Shown piece after piece: positions 1-7,869 of a stretch of 14,472 nucleotides of DNA. The stretch comes from JBDLID01 sp039715055 (GTDB lineage: Bacteria; Desulfobacterota; Desulfobulbia; Desulfobulbales; Desulfocapsaceae): positions 1-14,472 of the forward strand of contig JBDLID010000081.1 in assembly GCA_039715055.1 (NCBI GenBank), in the 5' to 3' direction. Made by a program: the position numbers and the translations under genes. Under the pieces are notes generated by a model. That model ran no database searches, had not been told where the DNA came from, and saw only the letters and a program-made list of their open reading frames with translations. Position 1 is the first letter of the stretch. Each line of letters opens with the position of its first letter.

Positions 1-159
1 CTCACCCAGGCCCGCAGTGAGCTGCAGCAGTCTGAGATTGGGCTGGTGGAAGAAAAAATACGCTATATTGTCGAGTCGTATCGGTTGCGGGCGGCTCTTG
101 GGACCCTGATAGATTTTTCCAAACCGAAGACAATGGGGTCCGGGCAGGAGATAAACTAG
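1..159 (+). CDS. C-terminal end of a TolC-family outer-membrane efflux protein (partial)
   Basis: The window opens inside a gene. Reading from base 1 gives 52 codons before a TAG stop at 157-159. The fragment is helical and charged, with the pattern QARSELQQSEIGLVEEKI followed by SYRLRAALGTLIDF. This is the usual look of the last long helix of TolC-like channels, where 'A..L..A...Y......L..AlG.L' recurs. The stop lies one base before the ATG of an HlyD/MacA-type adaptor, the classic order for a tripartite exporter. The role as outer-membrane exit duct is inferred from this fragment and the neighbours. Only about an eighth of a normal TolC protein is visible, so another coiled-coil protein cannot be excluded. 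Confidence 0.6.
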   Translation, partial: LTQARSELQQSEIGLVEEKIRYIVESYRLRAALGTLIDFSKPKTMGSGQEIN

Positions 160-160
160 G

Positions 161-1606
161 ATGAACTGGAAACAGTTGACCATAATTGGGTTGTTGCTAC
201 TGGCGGCGGCAGTTGTTGCGGCCAGCCGTTATGGTGGTGAAGTGGCGGTGGCAGACCGGATGCGCCTTGCCGAGGTCCGTTCCGCCGACTTTGACATCAC
301 CGTCCACACCCTGGGAGTCCTTGACGCGGCCCAGTCGCACATGATTTCATCCACCATTCGCGGCAACTCCGGTAAAATTATCTATCTCATTGAAGACGGC
401 AGCCCGGTGGAAAAGGGCGACCTGCTGGTCCGGCTGGACCCGACCCCCTTTGAGGCCGAGGTGCATCGCCTTGAAGGCCTCGTTGCAGGACTGCAGGCAG
501 CAGTTGAGGCCACTGAACAGCTGTTTGGCTGGGAGAAGAGCCAGGTGGAACAGAAGGAGGTCTCCTCCGCCTATGAAATCAAGGTCTCGGAGCTTGAACT
601 CAAACGGCTGGAAGAGGGCGACGGCCCCCTCAAACTGGCCAATTTTCAGGATGAGATGAAAAAGGCCGGGGGCGAATATGAACGCTACCGCTCCTATTCA
701 ACCGAACTGCAGGGGCTGGCCGATGAGGGTTTTGGCAATCAGGCCGAGATCGGGCGTGCCAAAGAGACTGCCGCCACCTACCAGGAGAAATATCGGGCGG
801 CAAAGAGGAATTTTGAGAGTTACCGGGATTATGTCCTGCCCTCTATGATCGAAGCGGCCCGGGCCAAGGTGGAAAATGCCAGGACAGCCATGGAACAGTC
901 GAGGCAGGCCGGGGTCCACAAGGTCGCCAATGCAATGGCCGAGGTGAACAAGAACAGGGCAAAGCTTAAATCCGTGCAGCAGGCCCTTAAACTTGCCGGA
1001 ACCGAGCTGGCCAAGACCGAGATCATGGCGCCGTTTTCAGGTATCGTCATCCTCTATGAGACCTTTCGTGACGGCCGCAAGCGAAAGCCCCGGGAAGGCG
1101 ACACCGTCATCATGAATCAGCCCATCCTCTACCTGCCCGATATTTCAAATTTCATCGTCAACACCCAGGTCCGAGAGATTGACCTCCACAAGGTCTCAGT
1201 GGGGCAGGGCTGTACGGTACGGGTCGATGCCTATCCAGATCTGCTTTTTGAAGGAGAGGTCTCATTTATCGGCTCACTGGCCTCTGAGCAGGGACGCGGT
1301 CAGGGTGGCGGCAAATACTTTCAGGTCACCCTGAACCTCTCGGGCCGCGATCCCAGGCTGCGGCCCGGTATGTCGACCCGGGTCATTATCCTCTCCGACC
1401 GGCTCAAGCAGGTCCTCTCTCTGCCGGTGGCTGCCCTGTTTTTCGAAAAAGACGGGACCGTCTGTTTCCGTAAAAGCGGCACCGGCTTTGAACGTGTAGC
1501 GGTGACAGTGGGCCAGCAAAATGACGAGCTGGCGCAGATCACCCGGGGACTTGAACCTGGTGACAAGGTCAGCCTGGTACGGCCATCGGCGGACCAGCTC
1601 AACTGA
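161..1606 (+). CDS. HlyD/MacA-type periplasmic adaptor (membrane fusion protein) of an efflux system
   Basis: This 481-residue protein should bridge an inner-membrane ABC transporter and a TolC-like channel. An N-terminal anchor or signal segment covers residues 7-22. The first half of the lipoyl (barrel-sandwich) domain lies at about 66-94 (GKIIYLIEDGSPVEKGDLL). A long alpha-helical, probably coiled-coil, hairpin runs from about 95 to 285. The second lipoyl half follows at about 286-300 (KTEIMAPFSGIVIL), then a beta-barrel domain at about 325-410 and a C-terminal membrane-proximal domain ending near 470. The start has AGGAG at 146-150, ten bases upstream, and lies one base after the stop of the TolC-like gene, so translation is probably coupled. 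At about 190 residues the hairpin is longer than I expect for MacA, which is usually about 370-390 residues in total. The substrate cannot be read from the sequence. The family call is firm; 'macA' would be over-precise. Confidence 0.9.
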   Translation: MNWKQLTIIGLLLLAAAVVAASRYGGEVAVADRMRLAEVRSADFDITVHTLGVLDAAQSHMISSTIRGNSGKIIYLIEDGSPVEKGDLLVRLDPTPFEAEVHRLEGLVAGLQAAVEATEQLFGWEKSQVEQKEVSSAYEIKVSELELKRLEEGDGPLKLANFQDEMKKAGGEYERYRSYSTELQGLADEGFGNQAEIGRAKETAATYQEKYRAAKRNFESYRDYVLPSMIEAARAKVENARTAMEQSRQAGVHKVANAMAEVNKNRAKLKSVQQALKLAGTELAKTEIMAPFSGIVILYETFRDGRKRKPREGDTVIMNQPILYLPDISNFIVNTQVREIDLHKVSVGQGCTVRVDAYPDLLFEGEVSFIGSLASEQGRGQGGGKYFQVTLNLSGRDPRLRPGMSTRVIILSDRLKQVLSLPVAALFFEKDGTVCFRKSGTGFERVAVTVGQQNDELAQITRGLEPGDKVSLVRPSADQLN

Positions 1607-1610
1607 GCTG

Positions 1611-1648
1611 AAGCATCCGGACCGGACCTGGCCGTCGACCGGATGTTT
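1611..1648. other. Imperfect hairpin downstream of the adaptor gene
   Basis: AAGCATCCGG (1611-1620) can pair with CCGGATGTTT (1639-1648) as a ten-base stem with one G-T pair and an 18-base loop. It begins five bases after the adaptor stop codon. The right arm ends in only three T residues, so it is a poor intrinsic terminator. It may attenuate transcription or protect the mRNA 3' end. Confidence 0.35.
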
Positions 1649-1665
1649 AGAAAGTTTGTCCTGAT

Positions 1666-1709
1666 CGCCGCAATATGATTCTATTTGTTGATAGCCGGCG
1701 TCTTTTTTT
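1666..1709 (+). terminator. Possible weak terminator in the adaptor-ATPase gap
   Basis: CGCCG (1666-1670) can pair with CGGCG (1696-1700), and seven T residues follow at 1703-1709. The stem is short and the loop is long (25 bases), so this is a weak candidate. The T run could instead pair with TAAAAAAGA at 1728-1736. The gap from 1607 to 1811 holds no convincing gene or promoter. If the terminator is real, the adaptor and the ATPase are separate transcription units. Confidence 0.2.
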
Positions 1710-1811
1710 ACAGGCGGAGACAGGCGCTAAAAAAGAATCAAGGCCGATCAGCAGCAGGGTGGCCGGTTCTTCAGGTTACTGCTTCTTAAGATAACGCAGG
1801 GTGCAAAGTAA

Positions 1812-2516
1812 TTGAGTGACAAAAAACTGCTGGCACGGGCGAAGGACGTCTCCAAGCATTACACCATGGGCGGCCGACGAATCGAGGTGCTCCGCTCGGT
1901 GAACCTTGACCTCATGGAAGGTGATTTCATGGCGATCATGGGCCGTTCAGGTTCCGGTAAATCGACACTGCTCCATATTCTCGGATGTCTTGATGTGCCA
2001 AGTTCCGGGACATACACCTTTGATTCCCTGGATGTGAATTCCGCTGACGATGACCAGCTCTCCCGTATTCGGGGCAGGGCTGTGGGCTTTGTCTTCCAGG
2101 ACTTTCATCTCCTCTCGGCCCAGACCGTTTTTGAAAATGTTGCCCTGCCTTTTCTTTACAACAAAGTTGACCGCAAAGTGGTGCACCACAGAGTCGAAGA
2201 GGCGGTGGGCCGGGTGGGGCTGAGCGACCGGCTTGAACACCGCCCTTCAGAGCTGTCCGGTGGTGAGATGCAGCGGGTGGCCATTGCCCGTGCCCTTGTT
2301 GTTCAGCCCAGGGTGATCCTTGCCGATGAACCCACCGGCAACCTGGATGAGGAGTCGAGCCGGGAGGTGATGCGGATTTTTACCAGCCTCCATAACCTGG
2401 GAGTAACCATTGTCATGGTCACCCACGATAAGGAGGTGGCGGCCAGGGCCGAAACGATCCGGGTTCTCAGGCAGGGGCAGCTGGAAAGAGAGGAGGCCGC
2501 AGCCGGTGTCAGTTGA
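1812..2516 (+). CDS. ABC transporter ATP-binding protein, LolD/MacB type
   Basis: This 234-residue protein is a stand-alone ABC nucleotide-binding domain that would power the permease encoded next. All key motifs are present: Walker A GRSGSGKS (residues 44-51), Q-loop Gln96, signature LSGGE (148-152), Walker B ending in ADE with catalytic Glu173, the D-loop NLD (177-179), and switch His205. The pattern LADEPTGNLD and the length are typical of the LolD/MacB/FtsE group. The start is TTG at 1812. An in-frame TAA lies directly before it (1809-1811), and the next in-frame ATG (1866) would remove the first strand of the domain, so TTG is the best choice despite a weak ribosome site. Unlike E. coli MacB, ATPase and permease are separate genes. 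The substrate is unknown. Confidence 0.93.
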   Translation: MSDKKLLARAKDVSKHYTMGGRRIEVLRSVNLDLMEGDFMAIMGRSGSGKSTLLHILGCLDVPSSGTYTFDSLDVNSADDDQLSRIRGRAVGFVFQDFHLLSAQTVFENVALPFLYNKVDRKVVHHRVEEAVGRVGLSDRLEHRPSELSGGEMQRVAIARALVVQPRVILADEPTGNLDEESSREVMRIFTSLHNLGVTIVMVTHDKEVAARAETIRVLRQGQLEREEAAAGVS

Positions 2517-2537
2517 ACGAAAACAAGGGGCTCAGAG

Positions 2538-3770
2538 ATGAAGTTCCTGCTCTACCTCCAGGCTGCGGTCGGCTCACTGCTCCAGCACAAGCTGCGTTCT
2601 TTTCTGTCAGTGCTCGGAATTATCTGCGGGGTGGCCGCTGTATTTGCCATTCTCGCCATCGGTGAGGGGGCACGCCGCGAAGTGCTCAGCTCCATTTCCC
2701 GGCTCGGACTCAATAATATCATCCTCCGCTCACTGGATCCCGGTGAGCAGAATAATTTTTCCGGCAAGACCTACGGAGGCCTCAAACAGAGCGACCGTGG
2801 TCATCTCCTGGCAACTGTTCCCATGGTGGAAAATGCTGCAATGGCACGGGAACTGACCGGCCTCGTTGTCCTCGCCGATGAACAGCTGCGTCTGCCTCTA
2901 TTAGCCTGTACCCCCGGCTATCGTGACCTTCTCAGCTTCAATCTCTCTGCCGGACGTTTTATAAGCGACAGCGATGATAAAGACGAGGCCCTGGTCTGTG
3001 TTCTGGGTGGCGGGGTTTATAAAAAGATCGGGGTTGAAGGGCGGCTCGGCGGCATGCTTCGTATCGGTAAGCTGCTGTTTCGGGTGGTGGGGATCCTCGA
3101 GGAGAGCGGAGTGGAGAAAAATGTCAAATCTCCGGTGGGTACAAGAGATATCGACGGAACGATTTTCATCCCGTTTTCCAGCCACCGCTACCTTGTAGCA
3201 TCGCAAAACCGTGGAGCTGAGCCCGACGTCAGCGAGCTGTTGATTCGTATCAGGGAAGCTGACCAGGTTGAGGACAGCGTCGACTTGATCAGGCGTGTGC
3301 TTGAGGTCTCCCGGGAGGGGGAGCCGACGGTTCAGGTTATTGTCCCCAGGGAACTGCTCCGCCAGTCCCGTAAGACCCAGCGCATCTTTTCCCTTGTCCT
3401 CGGATCCATCGGCACCATCTCTCTTCTGGTGGGCGGCATCGGCATCATGAATGTGATGCTGGCAACGGTTTCGGAACGGACCCGGGAGGTGGGCTTGCGA
3501 CGGGCGGTGGGAGCCACCAAAAAGCAGATTACGGCCCAGTTCCTTGCCGAGTCTATTCTGTTGACCTCGGTGGGCGGGGTGCTGGGTCTTGTCGCCGGTC
3601 TGGCGGCTGCCGTAATCATCTCCACCTTTGCCGGCTGGCCCACCGGAGTGAGTCTCACCGCCCTGCTGCTGCCGCTCTTGATGTCGGTGGCGGTGGGTGG
3701 CTTTTTCGGACTCTACCCTGCGGTCAAGGCTGCTGCAATGGATCCGGTACACGCCCTGCGATACGTCTGA
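2538..3770 (+). CDS. ABC transporter permease, MacB/FtsX family
   Basis: This 410-residue inner-membrane protein has the MacB-type four-helix layout. TM1 is at about 21-42, followed by a large periplasmic domain (about 45-280, MacB_PCD type). TM2 is at about 284-312, TM3 at about 338-360 and TM4 at about 375-396. Family signatures are clear: SERTREVGLRRAVGAT after TM2, and GLYPAVKAAAMDPVHALR at the C-terminus. The start ATG has AAGGGG at 2525-2530, seven bases upstream, and lies 21 bases after the ATPase stop, so the two genes are surely co-transcribed. With the adaptor and the TolC-like protein it should form a MacAB-TolC-like mechanotransmission exporter that moves a periplasmic substrate across the outer membrane. 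LolCE-type lipoprotein release is less likely because an adaptor gene is present. Confidence 0.92.
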   Translation: MKFLLYLQAAVGSLLQHKLRSFLSVLGIICGVAAVFAILAIGEGARREVLSSISRLGLNNIILRSLDPGEQNNFSGKTYGGLKQSDRGHLLATVPMVENAAMARELTGLVVLADEQLRLPLLACTPGYRDLLSFNLSAGRFISDSDDKDEALVCVLGGGVYKKIGVEGRLGGMLRIGKLLFRVVGILEESGVEKNVKSPVGTRDIDGTIFIPFSSHRYLVASQNRGAEPDVSELLIRIREADQVEDSVDLIRRVLEVSREGEPTVQVIVPRELLRQSRKTQRIFSLVLGSIGTISLLVGGIGIMNVMLATVSERTREVGLRRAVGATKKQITAQFLAESILLTSVGGVLGLVAGLAAAVIISTFAGWPTGVSLTALLLPLLMSVAVGGFFGLYPAVKAAAMDPVHALRYV

Positions 3771-3812
3771 AGCTGAGATTGTAAATCCAACCTTATACTC
3801 CTTGTTGCGGAA

Positions 3813-3829
3813 CCACCAAACAATGGTGG
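3813..3829. other. Small hairpin between the permease and the polysaccharide locus
   Basis: CCACCA (3813-3818), a five-base loop AACAA, and TGGTGG (3824-3829) form a perfect six-base stem 42 bases after the permease stop. No T run follows, so it is not a standard intrinsic terminator. The 188-base gap 3771-3958 is the natural place for the promoter of the glycan operon, but I could not identify convincing -35/-10 boxes. Confidence 0.35.
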
Positions 3830-3948
3830 CGGAAAATTCACCGTGGTGCTAAATTGTACTGTTTACCATTGATTGGGTGATCATGGGTCGTCTGTTTCGC
3901 CGGCCGGCTCGTAACCTTTTAAATTTTCGATATCTGAAACTACTTTTC

Positions 3949-3952
3949 GGAG
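3949..3952 (+). promoter_or_regulatory. Ribosome binding site deciding a TTG start
   Basis: GGAG six bases before TTG at 3959 supports that codon as the start of the GtrB-like gene. The protein begins at once with the conserved first strand of the GT-A fold. Confidence 0.6.
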
Positions 3953-3958
3953 CAAACC

Positions 3959-4933
3959 TTGGATCTTTCAGTCGTCATTCCCCTGTATAACGAAGAAGAA
4001 AATGTGGTGGAGCTGCACCGGGAGCTCCGGGAGGTCCTTGATACTCTGGACAAGCGGTCCGAGATAGTCATTATCGATGACGGTTCGAGCGACAACAGCC
4101 TCAAGCTGCTCAACGAAATCGGCGAAAAGGATCCGGATCTGGTGGTGGTCTCGTTTCGCCGTAATTTCGGTCAGACTGCCGCCATGGCCGCCGGCTTTGA
4201 CCAGGCCATGGGGGAGGTGATCATCACCATGGACGGGGATCTCCAGAATGACCCCCACGATATCCCCCAGATGCTGACCAAACTCGATGAGGGCTATGAT
4301 GTGGTGACCGGCTGGCGGCATGATCGCCAGGACGCCTTTCTCAACCGTAAGCTGCCGTCGATGATTGCCAATAAGATCATCTCGAAGACCACAGGTGTAG
4401 GGCTCCATGATTACGGCTGTACGCTGAAGGCCTTTCGCCGGGAAGTGGTCAAGGAGATCAGGCTCTATGGTGAGATGCACCGTTTCATCCCGGCCATTGC
4501 CTCGGGTATGGGGATCTCCTTTACAGAGGTCAAGGTGAACCATCGACCGCGTCGCTTCGGCACATCCAAGTACGGAATTTCCCGTACCATCAGGGTGGTT
4601 CTTGATCTGCTCACCGTCAAGTTTCTGCTCAGCTATTCCACCAGGCCCATTCAGGTATTCGGTCTGCTCGGCGTCATTTCAGGGGGCCTTGGTTTCGGAA
4701 TCGCCCTGATCATGACCATTCAGCGTCAGTTCTTCGATATACCGCTCGGCAACCGGCCGCTTTTGTTTCTGGCCATCCTCCTGATCATGATCGGCTTTCA
4801 GTTTGTCACCATGGGGCTGCTCGCCGAATTGCAGGCCCGTACCTATCACGAGTCACAGTCCAAACCCATCTATTACATCAAAAAGATCTACGGCAGAGAC
4901 GATGAGGACGCCGGGGGGGATGATGCAGGGTGA
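3959..4933 (+). CDS. GtrB/DPM1-like polyprenyl-phosphate glycosyltransferase (GT2)
   Basis: This 324-residue enzyme is predicted to move a sugar from a nucleotide donor onto undecaprenyl phosphate on the cytoplasmic face of the inner membrane. The GT-A domain opens directly with SVVIPLYNEEENV, followed by IIDDGSSDNS, RNFGQTAAMAAGFDQA and the DxD motif DGD at 92-94. The later RRFGTSKYGISR is typical of the GtrB/ArnC/DPM1 group. Two C-terminal membrane helices (about 233-255 and 268-290) also fit GtrB/ArnC. The start is TTG at 3959, with GGAG at 3949-3952 at good spacing; no earlier part of the domain is missing. The 3' end overlaps the next gene by 14 bases. The sugar cannot be told: ArnC-like, glucosyl and mannosyl donors are all possible. 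Such enzymes normally supply a GT-C enzyme, and none is in the window. Confidence 0.88.
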   Translation: MDLSVVIPLYNEEENVVELHRELREVLDTLDKRSEIVIIDDGSSDNSLKLLNEIGEKDPDLVVVSFRRNFGQTAAMAAGFDQAMGEVIITMDGDLQNDPHDIPQMLTKLDEGYDVVTGWRHDRQDAFLNRKLPSMIANKIISKTTGVGLHDYGCTLKAFRREVVKEIRLYGEMHRFIPAIASGMGISFTEVKVNHRPRRFGTSKYGISRTIRVVLDLLTVKFLLSYSTRPIQVFGLLGVISGGLGFGIALIMTIQRQFFDIPLGNRPLLFLAILLIMIGFQFVTMGLLAELQARTYHESQSKPIYYIKKIYGRDDEDAGGDDAG

Positions 4934-5981
4934 TCCCTCCCTTATAGAGATCATCATTCCAAACCTCAACGGGAGGGCGCTGCTTTCTGACTGCCTTCAA
5001 TCCCTGCGCATCCAGACCTTTGAGGATTTCCGCGTTACTGTCGTTGATAACGGTTCAAAGGATGGCTCGGCTGAAATGATGAAGGAGACCTTTCCGGAGG
5101 TCAACCTCATTGCTCTGCCTGAAAATCTCGGCTTTGCAGGCGGGGTCAACCGGGGGATCAGAGCTGCCGCCTCACCGCTAATCCTGCTGCTCAATAACGA
5201 TATCGAGATGGCTCCGGACTGTTTGGAAAAACTGGTCCGGGTCGTGCAGGACAAGAGTGACTACAGCTCATTTGCCCTCAAAATGCTCAGCTATCATCAG
5301 CGGGATACCCTTGATGGTGCCGGTGATGCGGTATTAAGAGGGGGAGTCGGCTACCGGCTGGGCACCATGGAAAAGGATACTCCGCTTTACGACCACTCCC
5401 GTGAGGTTTTTGGTGCTTGTGCAGGTGCGGCACTTTACCGGCGCGAGTTTTTTGAGACCGTAGGACTCTTTGATGAGGACTTCTTTGCCTATCTTGAAGA
5501 TGTGGATCTCAATATGCGGGCCAGACGGCTGGGGCTTACCTGTTATTACGTTGGCAACGCCGTTGTCTTTCATGTCGGCAGTGCCACCAGCGGGTCCAAG
5601 ATTAATTCGTTCACCGTTTCCCAGACCAGTCGCAATAACCTCTTTGTTCTGTTGAAAAATTACCCGGCCGGACTCTGGTTCCGTTTTTTTCCGGCCATCT
5701 GCATCTATCAGTTTTTCTGGCTGCTCTTTGTCGTTAAAAAAATGAAACTTCTCTCCTGCCTGGTGGGTTGGTCAAAGGCACTCCTGAAAATTCCGCTCAT
5801 GCTGGCAAAGAGAAAAACCATTGAGGAGACTGCGCGTATCGACCAGCGCAGCTTTGCAGCCATGGTGACTGCATCGGAGGCGGAAGTCATCGACTCTATC
5901 ATGGCCCGGCGGTCCAGTGAGGGCAAGACAAACGGTTTGTTTCACCTCTACCGGCGACTGCTTCTGCCCGGGGAGGCGTAA
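4920..5981 (+). CDS. Family 2 glycosyltransferase, rhamnosyltransferase-like
   Basis: This 353-residue cytoplasmic or membrane-associated enzyme probably adds a sugar to the lipid-linked glycan. The GT-A domain shows IIIPNLNGRALLSDCLQSL near the start, VVDNGSKDGS, ENLGFAGGVNRGI, and NND at 92-94 in place of a strict DxD. It also has FAYLEDVDLNMRARRLG, with the probable catalytic Glu193/Asp194, and FHVGSAT. This set is typical of the WbbL/RfbF-like rhamnosyltransferase branch, though donor specificity cannot be proved from sequence. A hydrophobic stretch near residues 250-272 may attach it to the membrane. Two ATG codons stand in tandem (4920 and 4923) after a G-rich stretch. The reading frame stays open upstream to 4803, but that part lies inside the previous gene and has no GT2 character. 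It overlaps the previous gene by 14 bases and the next by one. Confidence 0.86.
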   Translation: MMQGDPSLIEIIIPNLNGRALLSDCLQSLRIQTFEDFRVTVVDNGSKDGSAEMMKETFPEVNLIALPENLGFAGGVNRGIRAAASPLILLLNNDIEMAPDCLEKLVRVVQDKSDYSSFALKMLSYHQRDTLDGAGDAVLRGGVGYRLGTMEKDTPLYDHSREVFGACAGAALYRREFFETVGLFDEDFFAYLEDVDLNMRARRLGLTCYYVGNAVVFHVGSATSGSKINSFTVSQTSRNNLFVLLKNYPAGLWFRFFPAICIYQFFWLLFVVKKMKLLSCLVGWSKALLKIPLMLAKRKTIEETARIDQRSFAAMVTASEAEVIDSIMARRSSEGKTNGLFHLYRRLLLPGEA

Positions 5982-6796
5982 TGGAGCGGGTCGCGGCAGT
6001 GGTGGTCTGTCACAATTCGGCAGCGGTGATCGACCGCTGTCTCAATGACCTCAACTCCCAGAGTCGACCCGTTGACGAGATCGTCGTCGTTGACTCCGGT
6101 TCCACCGATACCAACTATCTTCAGAGGTTGGAGGACAGAGATAATATCCGTCTGCTCCGCCGAAAAAATATCGGTTTTGCTCAAGCCAACAATGAAGCTG
6201 TCGCCTGTCTCCTGCAGCCCGCTGATGTAGTTGTCTTCGTCAATCCGGATGCCTTTCTAAGCCCTGACACGGTGGCCATTGGTCTCAGTCGCCTGAAAAA
6301 CCGCCCGGAGCTGGCCGTGGTATCTGGCCGGCTGCTTGGCTGGGATCTTGAGAAAAATTGTCCCGGCGGCCGAATAGATTCTGCCGGAATATTTCGCAAA
6401 TGGTACGGAAGATGGTATGATCGTGGTCAGGGAGAGATTGACCGGGGCCAGTATGAGACTCGCTGTGATGTACCGGCCCTCTGTGGAGCGTTGATGATCT
6501 GTCGGTCGGAGGCGCTGGCCCGGTTTGACGGCGTGATTTTCGATTCTGATTTCTTCCTCTACAAAGAGGATATTGAACTGTCTCTGCGCTTGAGAAAATA
6601 TGGCTGGAGCCTGGAGTATGATCCTGGGATTACGGCATATCACTGTCGCGGCTGGCAGCGTAATCGAAAAAAAATCGACCAGCAGCTGAAGCTTCATGCC
6701 GCCGAAAGTGAGCTCCTTCTCTATAAAAAGCACCCGTCGCCATACATGGCCTGGGCGCTTTTCAAGTGGTTGCTGGTAAGGCTTTTTCATATTTGA
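5981..6796 (+). CDS. Family 2 glycosyltransferase
   Basis: This 271-residue GT-A enzyme probably extends the same lipid-linked glycan. Visible motifs are AVVVCHNSAAVIDRCL at the start, VVVDSGSTDTN, the metal/nucleotide-site region FVNPDAFLSPD (NPD at 88-90), and FLYKEDIELSLRLRKYGW with Glu196/Asp197, the usual catalytic ED pair. AYHCRGWQR follows. There is no membrane domain beyond a short hydrophobic tail (WALFKWLLVRLF), so the protein is a compact single-domain enzyme. The ATG overlaps the previous stop as TAATG, and GGGGAGG at 5970-5976 is a strong ribosome site, so the start is well supported and translation is coupled. The donor and acceptor sugars cannot be inferred. Confidence 0.86.
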   Translation: MERVAAVVVCHNSAAVIDRCLNDLNSQSRPVDEIVVVDSGSTDTNYLQRLEDRDNIRLLRRKNIGFAQANNEAVACLLQPADVVVFVNPDAFLSPDTVAIGLSRLKNRPELAVVSGRLLGWDLEKNCPGGRIDSAGIFRKWYGRWYDRGQGEIDRGQYETRCDVPALCGALMICRSEALARFDGVIFDSDFFLYKEDIELSLRLRKYGWSLEYDPGITAYHCRGWQRNRKKIDQQLKLHAAESELLLYKKHPSPYMAWALFKWLLVRLFHI

Positions 6797-6830
6797 GCAC
6801 TGAACATTTTTCGGAAAAACAGTCACGAAA

Positions 6831-7790
6831 ATGGAAAAATCTCAGGATAATAGTCAAAAATCAACCATTTCGGTGATTATACCCACCTATAACGGTGCCG
6901 AGACCCTGCGGGAACTTCTGGCCGCCCTTGGCCAGCAGACCGTGCACTGCGATGAAGTGCTCGTTGTCGACTCCTCGTCCACGGACCGTACACTGCTCAT
7001 TGCCCGCGACTTTGGCGCGGAAACCATCGTCATTCCCCACGAAGAGTTTGACCATGGCGGAACGCGTTCCATGGCGGCCCGCCAAGTGAAAGGTGATATC
7101 CTGGTCTTTATGACCCAGGACGCCATTCCCGATGACAATAACGCCCTGGAAAAGCTGGTCGCACCGATTCTTGATGATTCATCAATCGGGGTCAGTTACG
7201 GCCGCCAGCTGCCATTCTATGATGCCTCCGTTTTTGCCGCCCATCTGCGCCGGTTCAACTACCCGGAGGAATCAGAGGTCCGCAGTTTTGAGGACAAAGA
7301 GCGACTGGGCATCAAAACCGTTTTTGTTTCCAACTCCTTTGCCGCCTACCCGAAAAAATTATTGGCAGAAGTCGACTATTTTCAGTCTGATCTGATTTTC
7401 GGTGAGGATACCTGTGCCGCAGGCAGGTTGCTGAAACAGGGTTACGGGGTGGCCTACGCCGCCGATGCCAGAGTGCATCACTCCCATAACTACAGCTGGC
7501 GCCAGGAATTTCAGCGTTCCTTTGACATCGGTGTTCTGCACACCAGTGAACAGTGGCTGCTCAAGACATTCGGCAGGGCCGAGGGGCAGGGGATGCGATA
7601 TGTTCGATCGGAGATAGGCGCACTTTGGCAACAGGATGAAATGATCCTCTTGCCAAGTTGCCTCTGTCGAAATATATTGAAGCTTCTGGGGTACAGGTTG
7701 GGGCGGATATTCAGGCTGCTGCCGAAAAAAATTGTTCCCTTACTCAGTTTACACTCATCGTGGTGGTCGAAAGAAATGGACCGTTCCTGA
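6831..7790 (+). CDS. Family 2 glycosyltransferase, probable rhamnosyltransferase
   Basis: This 319-residue GT-A enzyme carries a motif series that I associate with bacterial rhamnosyltransferases of O-antigen and capsule loci. The series is VVDSSSTDRT, FDHGGTRSMAA (His75), VFMTQDAIPDD (TQD at 95-97), YGRQLPFYDA, RRFNYPEES, SNSFAAY, FGEDTCAAGRLLKQGY, and ARVHHSHNYSW, then RSFDIGVLH. The combination of HGGTR, TQDA and HSHNY is characteristic, so the subfamily call is firmer than for the other transferases, but L-rhamnose as donor is still an inference. No rml (dTDP-rhamnose) genes are in the window. The gene starts 34 bases after the previous one with only a poor ribosome site, and the gap holds a short palindrome (TTTTTCGGAAAAA). 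A C-terminal basic, hydrophobic tail may help membrane association. Confidence 0.87.
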   Translation: MEKSQDNSQKSTISVIIPTYNGAETLRELLAALGQQTVHCDEVLVVDSSSTDRTLLIARDFGAETIVIPHEEFDHGGTRSMAARQVKGDILVFMTQDAIPDDNNALEKLVAPILDDSSIGVSYGRQLPFYDASVFAAHLRRFNYPEESEVRSFEDKERLGIKTVFVSNSFAAYPKKLLAEVDYFQSDLIFGEDTCAAGRLLKQGYGVAYAADARVHHSHNYSWRQEFQRSFDIGVLHTSEQWLLKTFGRAEGQGMRYVRSEIGALWQQDEMILLPSCLCRNILKLLGYRLGRIFRLLPKKIVPLLSLHSSWWSKEMDRS

Positions 7791-7869
7791 TTGATCGGGA
7801 CACCATGATGTCCAGGATAGTCATTTTGTAAAAATTCACCGGATTCCGGGCCCAGGCTCTGACCGGTAT

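Noticed and set aside
2901..3752. A 283-codon open frame on the minus strand
   Set aside because: It lies wholly inside the permease gene, is antisense to clear MacB/FtsX motifs, and its translation is rich in His, Gln and Arg with no domain pattern.
3968..4543. A 191-codon open frame on the minus strand
   Set aside because: It is antisense to the GT-A domain of the GtrB-like gene; its translation looks like a shadow of high-GC coding sequence.
4803..4919. Upstream extension of the second glycosyltransferase to a TTG at 4803
   Set aside because: The extra 39 residues lie inside the previous gene and have no GT2 character; the GT-A fold begins just after the tandem ATG at 4920/4923.
6804..6820. 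Short palindrome TTTTTCGGAAAAA as an intergenic terminator
   Set aside because: It is only six bases per arm, has a one-base centre, and lies inside what looks like a continuous operon.
7791..7869. Possible small gene between the last glycosyltransferase and the initiating transferase
   Set aside because: The 79 bases have no open frame with a ribosome site or any recognisable motif.
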